This document shows, piece after piece, positions 40,450-49,541 of a stretch of DNA of 64,000 nucleotides. The translations under genes and the position numbers were made by a program. The stretch is from Hymenobacter nitidus (GTDB lineage: Bacteria; Bacteroidota; Bacteroidia; Cytophagales; Hymenobacteraceae). Under the pieces are notes generated by a model. It saw nothing but the letters and a program-made list of their open reading frames with translations. It was not told where the DNA came from and ran no database searches. How positions within the stretch are numbered: the stretch's first letter is position 1; each line of letters begins with the position of its first letter. The DNA is taken from the NCBI RefSeq assembly GCF_020447315.1, contig NZ_JAJADQ010000012.1, forward strand, positions 62,001 through 126,000, in the 5' to 3' direction.

Positions 40450-42087
40450 ATGGTAAAATCAACCCGAATCCTTCTGCTGGCTGCTTTGGCGGCTGCTTGC
40501 TGTCTGCCCCGGTTGGCCGCGGCCCAAAGCTCGTCCTTATCGAAAGTCTGGGTGCCCGACCTGGGCAATGGCACCTACAAGAACCCGGTGCTCTACGCCG
40601 ACTACTCCGACCCGGACGTGGTGCGCGTGGGCAACGACTACTACCTGACGTCCTCCAGCTTCAATGCCGTGCCGGGCCTGCAGATTCTACACTCTACCGA
40701 CCTGGTGAACTGGTCAATTATCGGAGCGGTATTCACCCAGCAGCCCCCGCAGGCCCGCTACGATGTGCCTCAGCACGGCAACGGCGTGTGGGCCCCGGCC
40801 ATCCGCTACCACAAAAAGGAGTTCTACATCTATTACCCCGACCCCGACCTGGGTATCTTCATGACCAAGGCCAAAAACCCGGCCGGGCCATGGTCGGTGC
40901 CAGTGTGCGTGAAGGAAGCTAAGGGCTGGATTGACCCGTGCCCGCTGTGGGACGCCGACGGGCAGGCCTATCTTGCGCACGGCTTTGCGGGCAGCCGGGC
41001 CGGTTTCAAGAGCGTGCTTGCTGTGAGCCGTATGAGTCCCGACGGAACCCGCCTGCTCGGCGACGACCGGCTGGTATTCGACGGCCACGAGCAGCACCCG
41101 ACCATCGAGGGGCCCAAGTTTTACAAGCGCAACGGCTACTACTATATTATGGCGCCGGGTGGGGGAGTGGCTACCGGCTGGCAGGTGGTGCTGCGCTCCA
41201 AAAATGTATTTGGCCCCTACGAAGACCGGATTGTGATGGACCAGGGCAAAACCCCCATCAACGGGCCTCACCAGGGTGCCTGGATTGACACGCCCACGGG
41301 CGAGGATTGGTTTATGCATTTCCAGGACCAGGGCCCCTACGGGCGCGTGGTGCACCTGCAGCCCATGGTCTGGAAAAACGACTGGCCCGTCATCGGCAAT
41401 GACCCCGACGGGGACGGCAAAGGTGAGCCGGTACTTACCTTCCGCAAGCCCACGGGCAAAGGCAAGCCCGCCGCCCTGGCCACTCCGGCTACTTCCGACG
41501 AGTTCGACGGCCAGCAGCTGGGGTTGCAGTGGCAGTGGCACGCCAATCCGCAGGTGGGCTGGTTTTTTTCGACCGGCGCGGGCGCCCTGCGCCTCTACTC
41601 GGTGCCGGTGCCCACCGACTACAAGAACTTCTGGCAGGTGCCCAATCTGCTGCTGCAAAAGCTGCCGGCGGAGGTGTTCACCGCCACGACTAAGCTGAGC
41701 TTCACGCCGCGCTTCGAGGGCGAGAAAACCGGGCTGATACTAATGGGCCTGGACTACGCCTATCTGTCGCTGACCAACAAGGGCGGCAAGCTGCAGCTGA
41801 GCCAGACCACCTGCCAGAACGCCGACAAAGGCAGCGCCGAAACTACCGGCGCGCCCGTGGCGGAGGTGGCGGCCAAGCAGCCCGTGTACCTGCGGGTGGC
41901 CGTGGGGGCGGGGGCCAAGTGCCAGTTCAGCTACAGCCTCGACGGGCAAACCTACCAGCCTGTCGGGCCGGCTTTTCAGGCGCGGGAAGGCAAGTGGATT
42001 GGCGCTAAAGTGGGCCTGTTCTGCACCCGGGCCGCCAAAACCAACGACGCCGGCGCGGCCGACATCGACTGGTTTCGAATTGAGTAA
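40450..42087 (+). CDS. GH43 beta-xylosidase / arabinofuranosidase, exported
   Basis: Exo-acting on xylo- or arabino-oligosaccharides. The 545-residue protein has a signal peptide (LLLAALAAACCLPRLAAAQ), a five-bladed propeller with NPVLYADYSDPDVVR (base Asp), WIDPCPLWDADGQAYL (modulating Asp) and HPTIEGPKFYKR (acid Glu), and a C-terminal concanavalin-like domain from about 355 (SDEFDGQQLGLQWQWHANP). This two-domain form is typical of GH43 xylosidases and arabinofuranosidases of Bacteroidetes. Which sugar it prefers cannot be decided here. Terminators on both sides make it a single-gene unit. Confidence 0.92.
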   Translation: MVKSTRILLLAALAAACCLPRLAAAQSSSLSKVWVPDLGNGTYKNPVLYADYSDPDVVRVGNDYYLTSSSFNAVPGLQILHSTDLVNWSIIGAVFTQQPPQARYDVPQHGNGVWAPAIRYHKKEFYIYYPDPDLGIFMTKAKNPAGPWSVPVCVKEAKGWIDPCPLWDADGQAYLAHGFAGSRAGFKSVLAVSRMSPDGTRLLGDDRLVFDGHEQHPTIEGPKFYKRNGYYYIMAPGGGVATGWQVVLRSKNVFGPYEDRIVMDQGKTPINGPHQGAWIDTPTGEDWFMHFQDQGPYGRVVHLQPMVWKNDWPVIGNDPDGDGKGEPVLTFRKPTGKGKPAALATPATSDEFDGQQLGLQWQWHANPQVGWFFSTGAGALRLYSVPVPTDYKNFWQVPNLLLQKLPAEVFTATTKLSFTPRFEGEKTGLILMGLDYAYLSLTNKGGKLQLSQTTCQNADKGSAETTGAPVAEVAAKQPVYLRVAVGAGAKCQFSYSLDGQTYQPVGPAFQAREGKWIGAKVGLFCTRAAKTNDAGAADIDWFRIE

Positions 42088-42105
42088 TTAGCCACGACCC
42101 AATGG

Positions 42106-42139
42106 AAAAGGCCCGCAGATACTTCTGCGGGCCTTTTTC
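42106..42139 (+). terminator. Terminator after GH43
   Basis: AAAAGGCCCGCAGA at 42106-42119 pairs with TCTGCGGGCCTTTT at 42124-42137, four-base loop, T-run to 42138. Confidence 0.9.
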
Positions 42140-42375
42140 GTGTCTGGCAGCAGTAGAAAATTTCTACTGCTGCCAGCCTTCGGGCAGGGAACTTGGACCA
42201 GGGAATTCTGCTTAAGCAAAGGCACTCACTCGCGCCGAAGTGAGTGTTTACTCAGTAAGTTGGAAAAATTCAATTCGGTAGGAATGGAGGCAACTGGTAC
42301 GCAAAAATCAAATGCGCCTATAAATATGACTATTTGTGTTAATTTATTGGACAAAGTGAAGTTAAATTGGGCGGT

Positions 42376-42408
42376 GGCAACGTTGCCGGGAACGTTTGCA
42401 CAAATAAA
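42376..42408 (+). promoter_or_regulatory. Pectin double operator, copy 3 (upstream of susC)
   Basis: GGCAACGTTGCCGG, GAACGTTTGCACA, AATAAA, 227 bases before the susC ATG. Further down are CCGATTAATCGG at 42458-42469, a perfect palindrome, and an AT-rich leader. No gene is seen in 42140-42635. Confidence 0.8.
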
Positions 42409-42635
42409 AACCCTTTACTTCTTCGCTATTGGAAAGGGTTAGTGTAAACTTATAGAACCGATTAATCGGCTAACAATACAAAATTAGCCGCATCAACAGG
42501 TAAGAGTACAAAAAGCGTTTTAGTGTTTCGGCCGCAGGCTGTCTGCGGTGCCGGTGAGTCTCTCCACACCTATCGGCTGCAGGTTACGAAACTCCTTTCC
42601 GCCAGTCATTTTCCAATTCCCACACATCTATTCCA

Positions 42636-45600
42636 ATGAGAAAGTACATACTGTTCGTCTGGCTGCTGCTCAGCGTTGCGCTGCACGCGGTAGCGCAGCA
42701 GCGCAGCATTCAGGGGGTCGTCCGATCTACCGAAAAAGATGAGGCCCTGCCCGGCGTAACGGTCGTGGTGAAGGGAACCACCACCGGTGCCTCCACCGAT
42801 ATGGAAGGCAAGTTCAGCATTACGCTGCCCGCCAACGCCACCGACGTGGTGCTGCGCCTGAGCTACATCGGCTTTATCTCCAAAGATGTGCCCGTGAGCG
42901 GCAGCCAGAGCAACATTGCCATCCAGCTCAGCCCCGACACAAAGGTGATGGAGGATGTAGTGGTAATTGGCTACGCCGAGGTGCCCCGCAAAGACGTAAC
43001 CGGCTCGGTGGCTTCGGTAAGCGCCAAGCAGATCAAGGACGTGCCGGTAAACTCGGCTGCGGAGGCCCTGACCGGCCGCTTGGCGGGCGTACAGGTAACT
43101 TCCTCGGAAGGCCAGCCCGGCTCCGACATCCGCATTCGGGTGCGCGGCGGCGGCTCTATCACCCAGGACAACTCGCCTCTGTACATTGTAGACGGCGTGC
43201 AGCTGGAAAATGCGCTGTCGGTGCTTTCGCCCCAGGATATTGCCTCGGTTGACGTGCTGAAAGACGCTTCGGCCACGGCTATTTACGGTGCCCGCGGTGC
43301 CAACGGCGTAGTAATTATCACGACTAAAGGCGGCCGCGAAGGCAAGCTGAACGTGACCTACAACGGCTTTGCCGGCGTGCGCCGCATTACCAAGACGCTC
43401 GACGTAATGAAGCCCAACGAATACGTAGACTACGTGTATGAGAAGGCTGCCCAGGCCGGCAGCGCTGGCCTGAGCACCATCAAAAGCCGCTTTGGCTCTA
43501 CGACCTTCCGCGACACGCGCGACTACTCGCAGCCCGTGGGCAAGGATGCGGCCGGCAACGACATCTTCGGCTACGACACACTGGGCCGCGCCCGCAGCGC
43601 CGAGTTTATCGACTGGCAGGACAAGGTATTTGGCCGCGACGCTTTCCAGCAAACCCACAACCTCTCGGTGTCGGGTGGGGGCAAGGGCTCGACGTTCTCC
43701 CTGAGCCTGACGCGCAACCAGGAAGACGGTATCCAGATGAACTCGGGCTTTACCCGCAACCTGGTTAACTTCCGTTTCGACCATAAGGCCAGCGACAAGT
43801 TCAAGTTCGGCATCAGCACCCGCTTCAACGACCAGACCATTGAGGGCTCGGGCACGTCGAACCAGGGCTCGGGCTCTACCACCAACACGCGTCTGCGCAA
43901 CACTATTGTGTACCAGCCGCTGGCCCTGGCCCGCCCCGGAGCCATCGACCCGAACGAAAACCTGGAGGACGACGAGTTTTTCCGCACCTCAGGCTCGTTG
44001 TCGAACCCGGTGCTGACCCTGGAAAACGAGTACCGCGCCGATAAGCGTCGCCTGTTCAACCTGGGCGGCAACGCTACCTTCAACTTCACCAAGAACTTCT
44101 CGTTCCGCTCCACCGTTGGCTTCGACAACACCAACACCCGCGTGGAAACCTTCAACGGCCAGTTTTCGCCCGTTATCAAAGGCGCCAACTTCTCGGGTCT
44201 GCCCTTCCTGGGCATTGCCACCGGTACGCAGGTCACGTTCAACAACTCGAACGTGTTCAGCTACAACTTCAAGAAGGACAAGCACACGTTTGACGCTCTG
44301 GCTGGCCACGAAATCTACATGCAGGAGTTCAACACGCAGAACGTAGACAGCTACTACCTGCCGCTGACGATTGGCTACGAGAAAGCCTTCAACAACATCA
44401 ACCAGCGCGACCCTAATGCCCCGGCTACCCAGCAGCCGGCTCCCCGGACCGACCAGCCCATCAAGGCGCGTTTGCTCTCGGGCTTTGGCCGCGTGAATTA
44501 CTCCTTCGACGACAAGTACCTGCTGACGGGTACGTTCCGGGCCGACGGCTCTTCGAAATTCAGAGGCGGCACCAGCAGCCGCTGGGGCTTCTTCCCGGCT
44601 GCTTCCCTGGCCTGGCGTATTTCGCAGGAAGAGTTCATGAAGCCGTTTGCCAACACGGTTTCCGACCTGAAGCTGCGCCTGAGCTACGGCCTAGCCGGTA
44701 ACAACCGGATTCCGGACAACCTGTACCGCGCCGCTTTCCGCACCACGGGCCAGTATGCCCTCAACGATGGTCTGGTACCCGGTGCCGTGGTAAACTCCCT
44801 GTTCAACGAAGGCCTGAAGTGGGAAACTACCATTTCGCGCAACCTGGGCGTAGACCTGAGCCTGTTCAGCAACCGCGTGCAGATTACCGTGGATGCCTAC
44901 TCGAACCGCACCCGCGACCTGCTCCTGAACCTGCCTATCTCGCCAATTTCGGGCTACCCCTCGCAGCTGGTGAACATTGGCGCTACCACCAACCGCGGCC
45001 TGGAGCTGCAGGCAACCGGCACGGTGCTCCAAACCCCGGACTTCTCCTGGTCGGCTAACGCCAACGTGGCCTTCAACCGCAACCGCGTCGAAGACCTGGG
45101 TCCCGACCCGTTCCCGCTGCAATACTCGGGCTGGGCCAGCACGGCCATCACCGCCGACTACTACGTGGCCGTTGGGCAGCCCGTGGGCCTGATGTACGGC
45201 TACGTAACGGAAGGCTTCTACACCGCCGATGACTTCGAAGGCTACAGCAACGGTAAGTGGAACCTGAAGCCAGGCGTCGTGTCAGACCGCGGCGTGGTGG
45301 GCTATAGCGGCGAGAACGAGGAAGTAATTCCGGGCACCATCAAGCTGAAGGACGTGAACGGTGACGGCAAGGTAACCGACGCCGACCGCACGGTTATCGG
45401 CAACGCCAACCCGAAGTTCACAGGTGGTTTGAACCAGCAGTTCACCTACAAGGGCTTTGATGCCAGCATCTTCCTGAACTGGGTGGTGGGCAACGACATC
45501 TACAACGCCAACAAGATTGAGCTGACCTCGAACCTGGCCAACTCCTACCTGAGCAACGGCCTGGCCATCATGAACGACCGGTACCGCACCATCGACGAAA

Positions 45601-45953
45601 ACGGCGTCATCATCACGGACCTGGAAACCTCGCGCCGCCTGAATCAGAACGCCAAGATCTGGACCCCGACCCGCCAGCTGTTCCCCCACTCGTGGGCTGT
45701 GGAAGACGGCTCGTTCCTGCGCATCAACAACCTGACGCTGGGCTATACGCTGCCCAAAACGGTGTCGTCGTACGCCAAGCTCGCCCAGGTGCGCTTCTAC
45801 GTGACGGCCAACAACCTCTACACGTTTACCAAATACACCGGCTTCGACCCCGAGGTAAATACCCGCCGCGGTACGCCTCTGACGCCCGGCGTGGACTACG
45901 CGGCCTACCCCCGCAGCCGCGCCCTGCTATTTGGTATCAACCTCTCCCTTTAA
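42636..45953 (+). CDS. susC-like: SusC/RagA-type TonB-dependent outer-membrane transporter
   Basis: Imports oligosaccharides across the outer membrane with its SusD partner. The 1105-residue protein has a signal peptide, a carboxypeptidase-regulatory-like domain (QGVVRSTEKDEALPGVTVVVKG, about 24-105), the TonB-box/plug region with DVVVIGYAEVPRKDVTGSVASV and the hallmark PLYIVDGVQ then DASATAIYGARGANGVVIITTK, and a 22-strand barrel ending in LLFGINLSL. The substrate is probably pectin- or rhamnogalacturonan-derived because of the shared operator and neighbours. It is 21 bases from the susD gene. Confidence 0.95.
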   Translation: MRKYILFVWLLLSVALHAVAQQRSIQGVVRSTEKDEALPGVTVVVKGTTTGASTDMEGKFSITLPANATDVVLRLSYIGFISKDVPVSGSQSNIAIQLSPDTKVMEDVVVIGYAEVPRKDVTGSVASVSAKQIKDVPVNSAAEALTGRLAGVQVTSSEGQPGSDIRIRVRGGGSITQDNSPLYIVDGVQLENALSVLSPQDIASVDVLKDASATAIYGARGANGVVIITTKGGREGKLNVTYNGFAGVRRITKTLDVMKPNEYVDYVYEKAAQAGSAGLSTIKSRFGSTTFRDTRDYSQPVGKDAAGNDIFGYDTLGRARSAEFIDWQDKVFGRDAFQQTHNLSVSGGGKGSTFSLSLTRNQEDGIQMNSGFTRNLVNFRFDHKASDKFKFGISTRFNDQTIEGSGTSNQGSGSTTNTRLRNTIVYQPLALARPGAIDPNENLEDDEFFRTSGSLSNPVLTLENEYRADKRRLFNLGGNATFNFTKNFSFRSTVGFDNTNTRVETFNGQFSPVIKGANFSGLPFLGIATGTQVTFNNSNVFSYNFKKDKHTFDALAGHEIYMQEFNTQNVDSYYLPLTIGYEKAFNNINQRDPNAPATQQPAPRTDQPIKARLLSGFGRVNYSFDDKYLLTGTFRADGSSKFRGGTSSRWGFFPAASLAWRISQEEFMKPFANTVSDLKLRLSYGLAGNNRIPDNLYRAAFRTTGQYALNDGLVPGAVVNSLFNEGLKWETTISRNLGVDLSLFSNRVQITVDAYSNRTRDLLLNLPISPISGYPSQLVNIGATTNRGLELQATGTVLQTPDFSWSANANVAFNRNRVEDLGPDPFPLQYSGWASTAITADYYVAVGQPVGLMYGYVTEGFYTADDFEGYSNGKWNLKPGVVSDRGVVGYSGENEEVIPGTIKLKDVNGDGKVTDADRTVIGNANPKFTGGLNQQFTYKGFDASIFLNWVVGNDIYNANKIELTSNLANSYLSNGLAIMNDRYRTIDENGVIITDLETSRRLNQNAKIWTPTRQLFPHSWAVEDGSFLRINNLTLGYTLPKTVSSYAKLAQVRFYVTANNLYTFTKYTGFDPEVNTRRGTPLTPGVDYAAYPRSRALLFGINLSL

Positions 45954-45974
45954 TAGTAGCAACGGTTTCCCACC

Positions 45975-47759
45975 ATGAAACGCATATTTCGTCCTACCAT
46001 CGCCGCCCTGGGCATCGTCTGTCTGACGGGTGTCATGTCCTGCAAAGACTTCCTGGAAATCGAGCCGAACTCATTCGATACCACGGAGCAGGTGTTCAGC
46101 ACCGTGAGCGGAGCCACCAGCGCCGTGATGGGTGCCTACGACCCGCTCTCGGGCGACGCCGGCTACGGCAACCGCCTCAGCAGCTTCTTCCCCTTCGACT
46201 CGGATGAGATGCAGAGCAGCCAGGGCGGCAACGACGCCGGCACCGGCCGCCGCGGCATTGCCCGCTACTCGTCGGTGGCTACCAACGCCGAGGTGCAGAA
46301 CCCCTGGAACGCCTTGTACCAGGGCGTTGAGCGCGCCAATATCTGCATCAAGTACATCCCGCAGATGCCCCAGTACCAGAGCGGTGCCGAGATGGCGGCC
46401 CTCAAGCGCCTGCACGGCGAGGCCCTCACCCTGCGCGCCCAGTACTACTTCGAGCTGATCCGCAACTGGGGCGACGTGCCCGCGCAGTTTGAGCCCTCGG
46501 TAACGGGCCAGGATTTCAACATCCCGCGCGAAAACCGCTTCAAAATCTATGACCGGCTGCTGGCCGACCTCGACGAGGCCGCCAAGCTGGTGCCGTGGCG
46601 CACCGCCATTGCCTCGGCCGATGAGCGTATTACCAAAGGCGCCGTGAAAGCCCTGCGGGCCCGCATAGCCCTCTACCGCGCCGGCTACTCGCTGAACCAG
46701 CTCGGCGCTGTGGAGCGGGCTCCTGACTACCGCCAGTTCCTGGATACCGTGCGCATGGAGTGCCAGGAGCTGATGGTGAACCGCAACCAGCACAACATCA
46801 ACAGCAGCTACGAGGAAACCTTCCGCAGCATCAACGAGCTGCGCCGCGACGCTAACCGCGAAATCATGTTCGAGGTGGGCATGGGTGGCGCCAGTGCCGC
46901 TTCCGACAGCAAGCTGGGCTACTACAACGGCCCCCGCATCAATGCCTCGCCCAAGTACGGCGCCTCGAGCGGGGCCATTACGGCCCTGCCCACCTACTTC
47001 TACGCCTTCGACTCCCTGGACGCCCGCCGCGACGTGACGCTGGCGCCTTACACCATCGAGTCGAACGACGCGCAGAAGGCTACCAACCTGATTACCATCT
47101 ACGACGGCAAGTTCCGCCGCGACTGGCGTACCCCGCTCATCTCGGGTGCCTCGGTGCAGAGCCTGGGCTACAACTGGCCCCTGATCCGCTTTGCCGACGT
47201 GCTGCTGATGTTTGCCGAGGCGCAAAACGAGCTGGCCGGCCCCACGGCTACCTACAAAGGCGTTTCGGCCACCCAGGCCCTGATGGAAGTGCGCCTGCGT
47301 GGCTTCAAAGGCAATGCCGCGGCTGCTGGCAAGGCGCCCGCCGACCAGGCAACCTTCGCGACTTTCCTGCAGAACGAGCGTTTCCTGGAATTCGGGGGCG
47401 AAGGCGTCCGCAAGTACGACCTGATCCGCTGGAACCTGCTGGGCACCAAGCTCGACGAGGCCAAAAGCACCCTGCGTAAGTGGATGGCCGACAAGACACC
47501 GACCAGCCCGTACGCCAACATTCCGCTGACGGTATATTTCACGGTAGTAAACGGCCAGATCAAGTTTGCTCGCTCGCTCTACCGGCCCGCCCCGGCTACT
47601 GCCCCGGCTGGTATGTCGGCGGTGGCCTGGCGCTCGGCCATCAGCGAAAACCGCATTGCGGACATTGCTTCGGGCTACGTGCCCACGCGTCAGCTGCTGC
47701 CCATTCCGGCTACGTCGCTGAACACGAACAACAAGCTGAAGCAGAACCCGGGCTACTAA
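45975..47759 (+). CDS. susD-like: SusD/RagB-type surface lipoprotein
   Basis: Glycan-binding lid for the SusC channel. The 594-residue protein has a lipoprotein signal with the cysteine at 23 (LTGVMSCKDFLEIEPN) and SusD landmarks: RLHGEALTLRAQYYFELIRNWGDVP, and the C-terminal EGVRKYDLIRWNLLGTKLDEAK. It follows susC on the same transcript. A glycan-binding partner protein of the SusE type is not seen. Confidence 0.95.
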   Translation: MKRIFRPTIAALGIVCLTGVMSCKDFLEIEPNSFDTTEQVFSTVSGATSAVMGAYDPLSGDAGYGNRLSSFFPFDSDEMQSSQGGNDAGTGRRGIARYSSVATNAEVQNPWNALYQGVERANICIKYIPQMPQYQSGAEMAALKRLHGEALTLRAQYYFELIRNWGDVPAQFEPSVTGQDFNIPRENRFKIYDRLLADLDEAAKLVPWRTAIASADERITKGAVKALRARIALYRAGYSLNQLGAVERAPDYRQFLDTVRMECQELMVNRNQHNINSSYEETFRSINELRRDANREIMFEVGMGGASAASDSKLGYYNGPRINASPKYGASSGAITALPTYFYAFDSLDARRDVTLAPYTIESNDAQKATNLITIYDGKFRRDWRTPLISGASVQSLGYNWPLIRFADVLLMFAEAQNELAGPTATYKGVSATQALMEVRLRGFKGNAAAAGKAPADQATFATFLQNERFLEFGGEGVRKYDLIRWNLLGTKLDEAKSTLRKWMADKTPTSPYANIPLTVYFTVVNGQIKFARSLYRPAPATAPAGMSAVAWRSAISENRIADIASGYVPTRQLLPIPATSLNTNNKLKQNPGY

Positions 47760-47920
47760 CCCGGTGGCCTGTGCTCGCCGTGTCCCCAACGTCCTCGGCC
47801 GCTGCCCCGCTTAGGAGGCCGGCGCCGGGGACGTTTGGTTCCCGGCGAGCCACAGGCAGGATGCCCGCAAAAAAGTAGAATTGGAGAGAAGGAAATACCA
47901 CCGCATATGATCCGCTGATC

Positions 47921-49441
47921 ATGAGAGAATTATCTACCCATACGCTCGGTCGGCTCAGCAGCGCCGCCGTAACTCTGCCCGAAGCCGCCCAGTTGGCCCT
48001 GCCCGAGAAGGTGCTGCAGTTCGGCACCGGCGTGCTGCTGCGCGGCCTGCCCGATTACCTCATCGACAAGGCCAACCGCCAGGGCATCTTCAACGGCCGG
48101 GTGGTGGTGGTCAAATCGACCGATGGGGGCGATATTACCGCCTTCACGCGCCAGGATGGGCTCTACACGCTGTGCATCCGCGGCATCGAGGACGGGCAGC
48201 AGGTCGAGGAAAACCTCGTCAGCTCGGCCATCAGCCGGGTGCTGTCGGCCAAAAGCCAGTGGGCCGAGGTGCTGCGCGTGGCCCAGAGCCCCGACCTGCA
48301 GATCGTTATTTCCAACACCACCGAAGTCGGCATTCAACTCGTGGCCGACGACATCCGGCAGGCCCCGCCCGTGTCGTTTCCGGGCAAGCTGCTGGCCGTG
48401 CTGTATGCCCGTTGGCAGGCTTTCGGGGGCGCTCCCGACAAGGGCCTGGTGATTGTGCCCACCGAGCTGATTCCGGAAAACGGTACCAAGCTCGAGGCTA
48501 TTCTGCTGGAGCTGGCCCACCGCAACGGCCTGGAAGCAGACTTCATTGACTGGCTCGAAACGGCCAATACCTGCTGCAATTCCCTCGTGGACCGCATCGT
48601 ACCGGGCCGGCCAGCCGCCGCCATGCAGGCCGCCCTGGAAACCGAGCTGGGTTACTCCGATGATCTGCTTACCATGTCGGAAGCCTACCTGCTCTGGGCC
48701 ATCGAAGGCGACGACAAGGTGCGGCAGGTGCTGACCTTCGAGCAGGCCGATGCCGGCGTGGTGGTGCAGCCCGACATCAACCTGTTCCGGGAGCTGAAGC
48801 TGCGCCTGCTCAACGGCACGCACACGCTCAGCTGCGGCCTGGCCTTCCTCAGCGGCTTCGATACGGTGCGCGCCGCCATGGACGACGAGGTGATGAGCGG
48901 CTACATTACCCACCTTATGCAGGACGACCTGCGGGCCGGCATTCCGTATCCGGTGGCCGATGAGGCGTCGCGCGAGTTTGGCCGCCAGGTGCTCGACCGG
49001 TTCCGCAACCCCTACATCGAGCACCGCTGGTTGGGCATCACGCTCAACTACTCGGCCAAGCTGCAGATGCGAGCCGTAGCCACGCTGCTCTGCTACGTGG
49101 AGCGGCAGCAACAGGTGCCCGCCTGCGCGGCCCTGGGCTTCGCGGCCTATCTGCTGTTTATGCGCGGCACCCACCAGCAGGACCATACCTGGTACGGCGA
49201 ACTGAACGGCGAAGCCTACCCGATTCAGGATGAGAAGGCCGGCTATTTCGCCGACCTCTGGCAGCGCCTCGACGCCACGGAGCTGACCACCACCGTGCTG
49301 CGCAACCAGGCCCTATGGAACCACGATCTGGCCTTGCTGCCGGGCTTTGCCGCGCAGGTAGCCAGCTGCCTGCAGCGCATGCTCGACGAGGGCGTGTACG
49401 CCACCGTAGCCAGCCATCTGCACGCCCGGGTGTCGGCTTAA
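47921..49441 (+). CDS. uxaB: Tagaturonate reductase (altronate oxidoreductase)
   Basis: NADH-dependent reduction of D-tagaturonate to D-altronate, in the isomerase path for galacturonate. The 506-residue protein belongs to the mannitol dehydrogenase family: VLQFGTGVLLRGLPDYLIDKAN start, TTEVGI near 134, the lysine-containing TELIPENGTKLEAI, and LNGTHTLSCGLAFLSGFDTV with the conserved His. UxaC and UxaA are not in the window. The 161 bases before it contain no gene and a GC-rich imperfect hairpin around 47821-47848. Confidence 0.93.
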   Translation: MRELSTHTLGRLSSAAVTLPEAAQLALPEKVLQFGTGVLLRGLPDYLIDKANRQGIFNGRVVVVKSTDGGDITAFTRQDGLYTLCIRGIEDGQQVEENLVSSAISRVLSAKSQWAEVLRVAQSPDLQIVISNTTEVGIQLVADDIRQAPPVSFPGKLLAVLYARWQAFGGAPDKGLVIVPTELIPENGTKLEAILLELAHRNGLEADFIDWLETANTCCNSLVDRIVPGRPAAAMQAALETELGYSDDLLTMSEAYLLWAIEGDDKVRQVLTFEQADAGVVVQPDINLFRELKLRLLNGTHTLSCGLAFLSGFDTVRAAMDDEVMSGYITHLMQDDLRAGIPYPVADEASREFGRQVLDRFRNPYIEHRWLGITLNYSAKLQMRAVATLLCYVERQQQVPACAALGFAAYLLFMRGTHQQDHTWYGELNGEAYPIQDEKAGYFADLWQRLDATELTTTVLRNQALWNHDLALLPGFAAQVASCLQRMLDEGVYATVASHLHARVSA

Positions 49442-49459
49442 ACCAATACACCACTGCTG

Positions 49460-49497
49460 AAAAGCCTGGGTCGCGCCGCTGCTGCCCGGGCTTTTTT
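49460..49497 (+). terminator. Terminator after uxaB
   Basis: AAAAGCCTGGG at 49460-49470 pairs with CCCGGGCTTTT at 49485-49495 (one G-U), T-run to 49497. Confidence 0.8.
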
Positions 49498-49541
49498 GTG
49501 GTAAATGCGTTCCTCTGATTACGCTAAGCTTACAGTAGACT

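Noticed and set aside
42140..42442. 100-codon open frame upstream of susC
   Set aside because: It spans the GH43 terminator and the operator, and has no codon bias or recognised domain.
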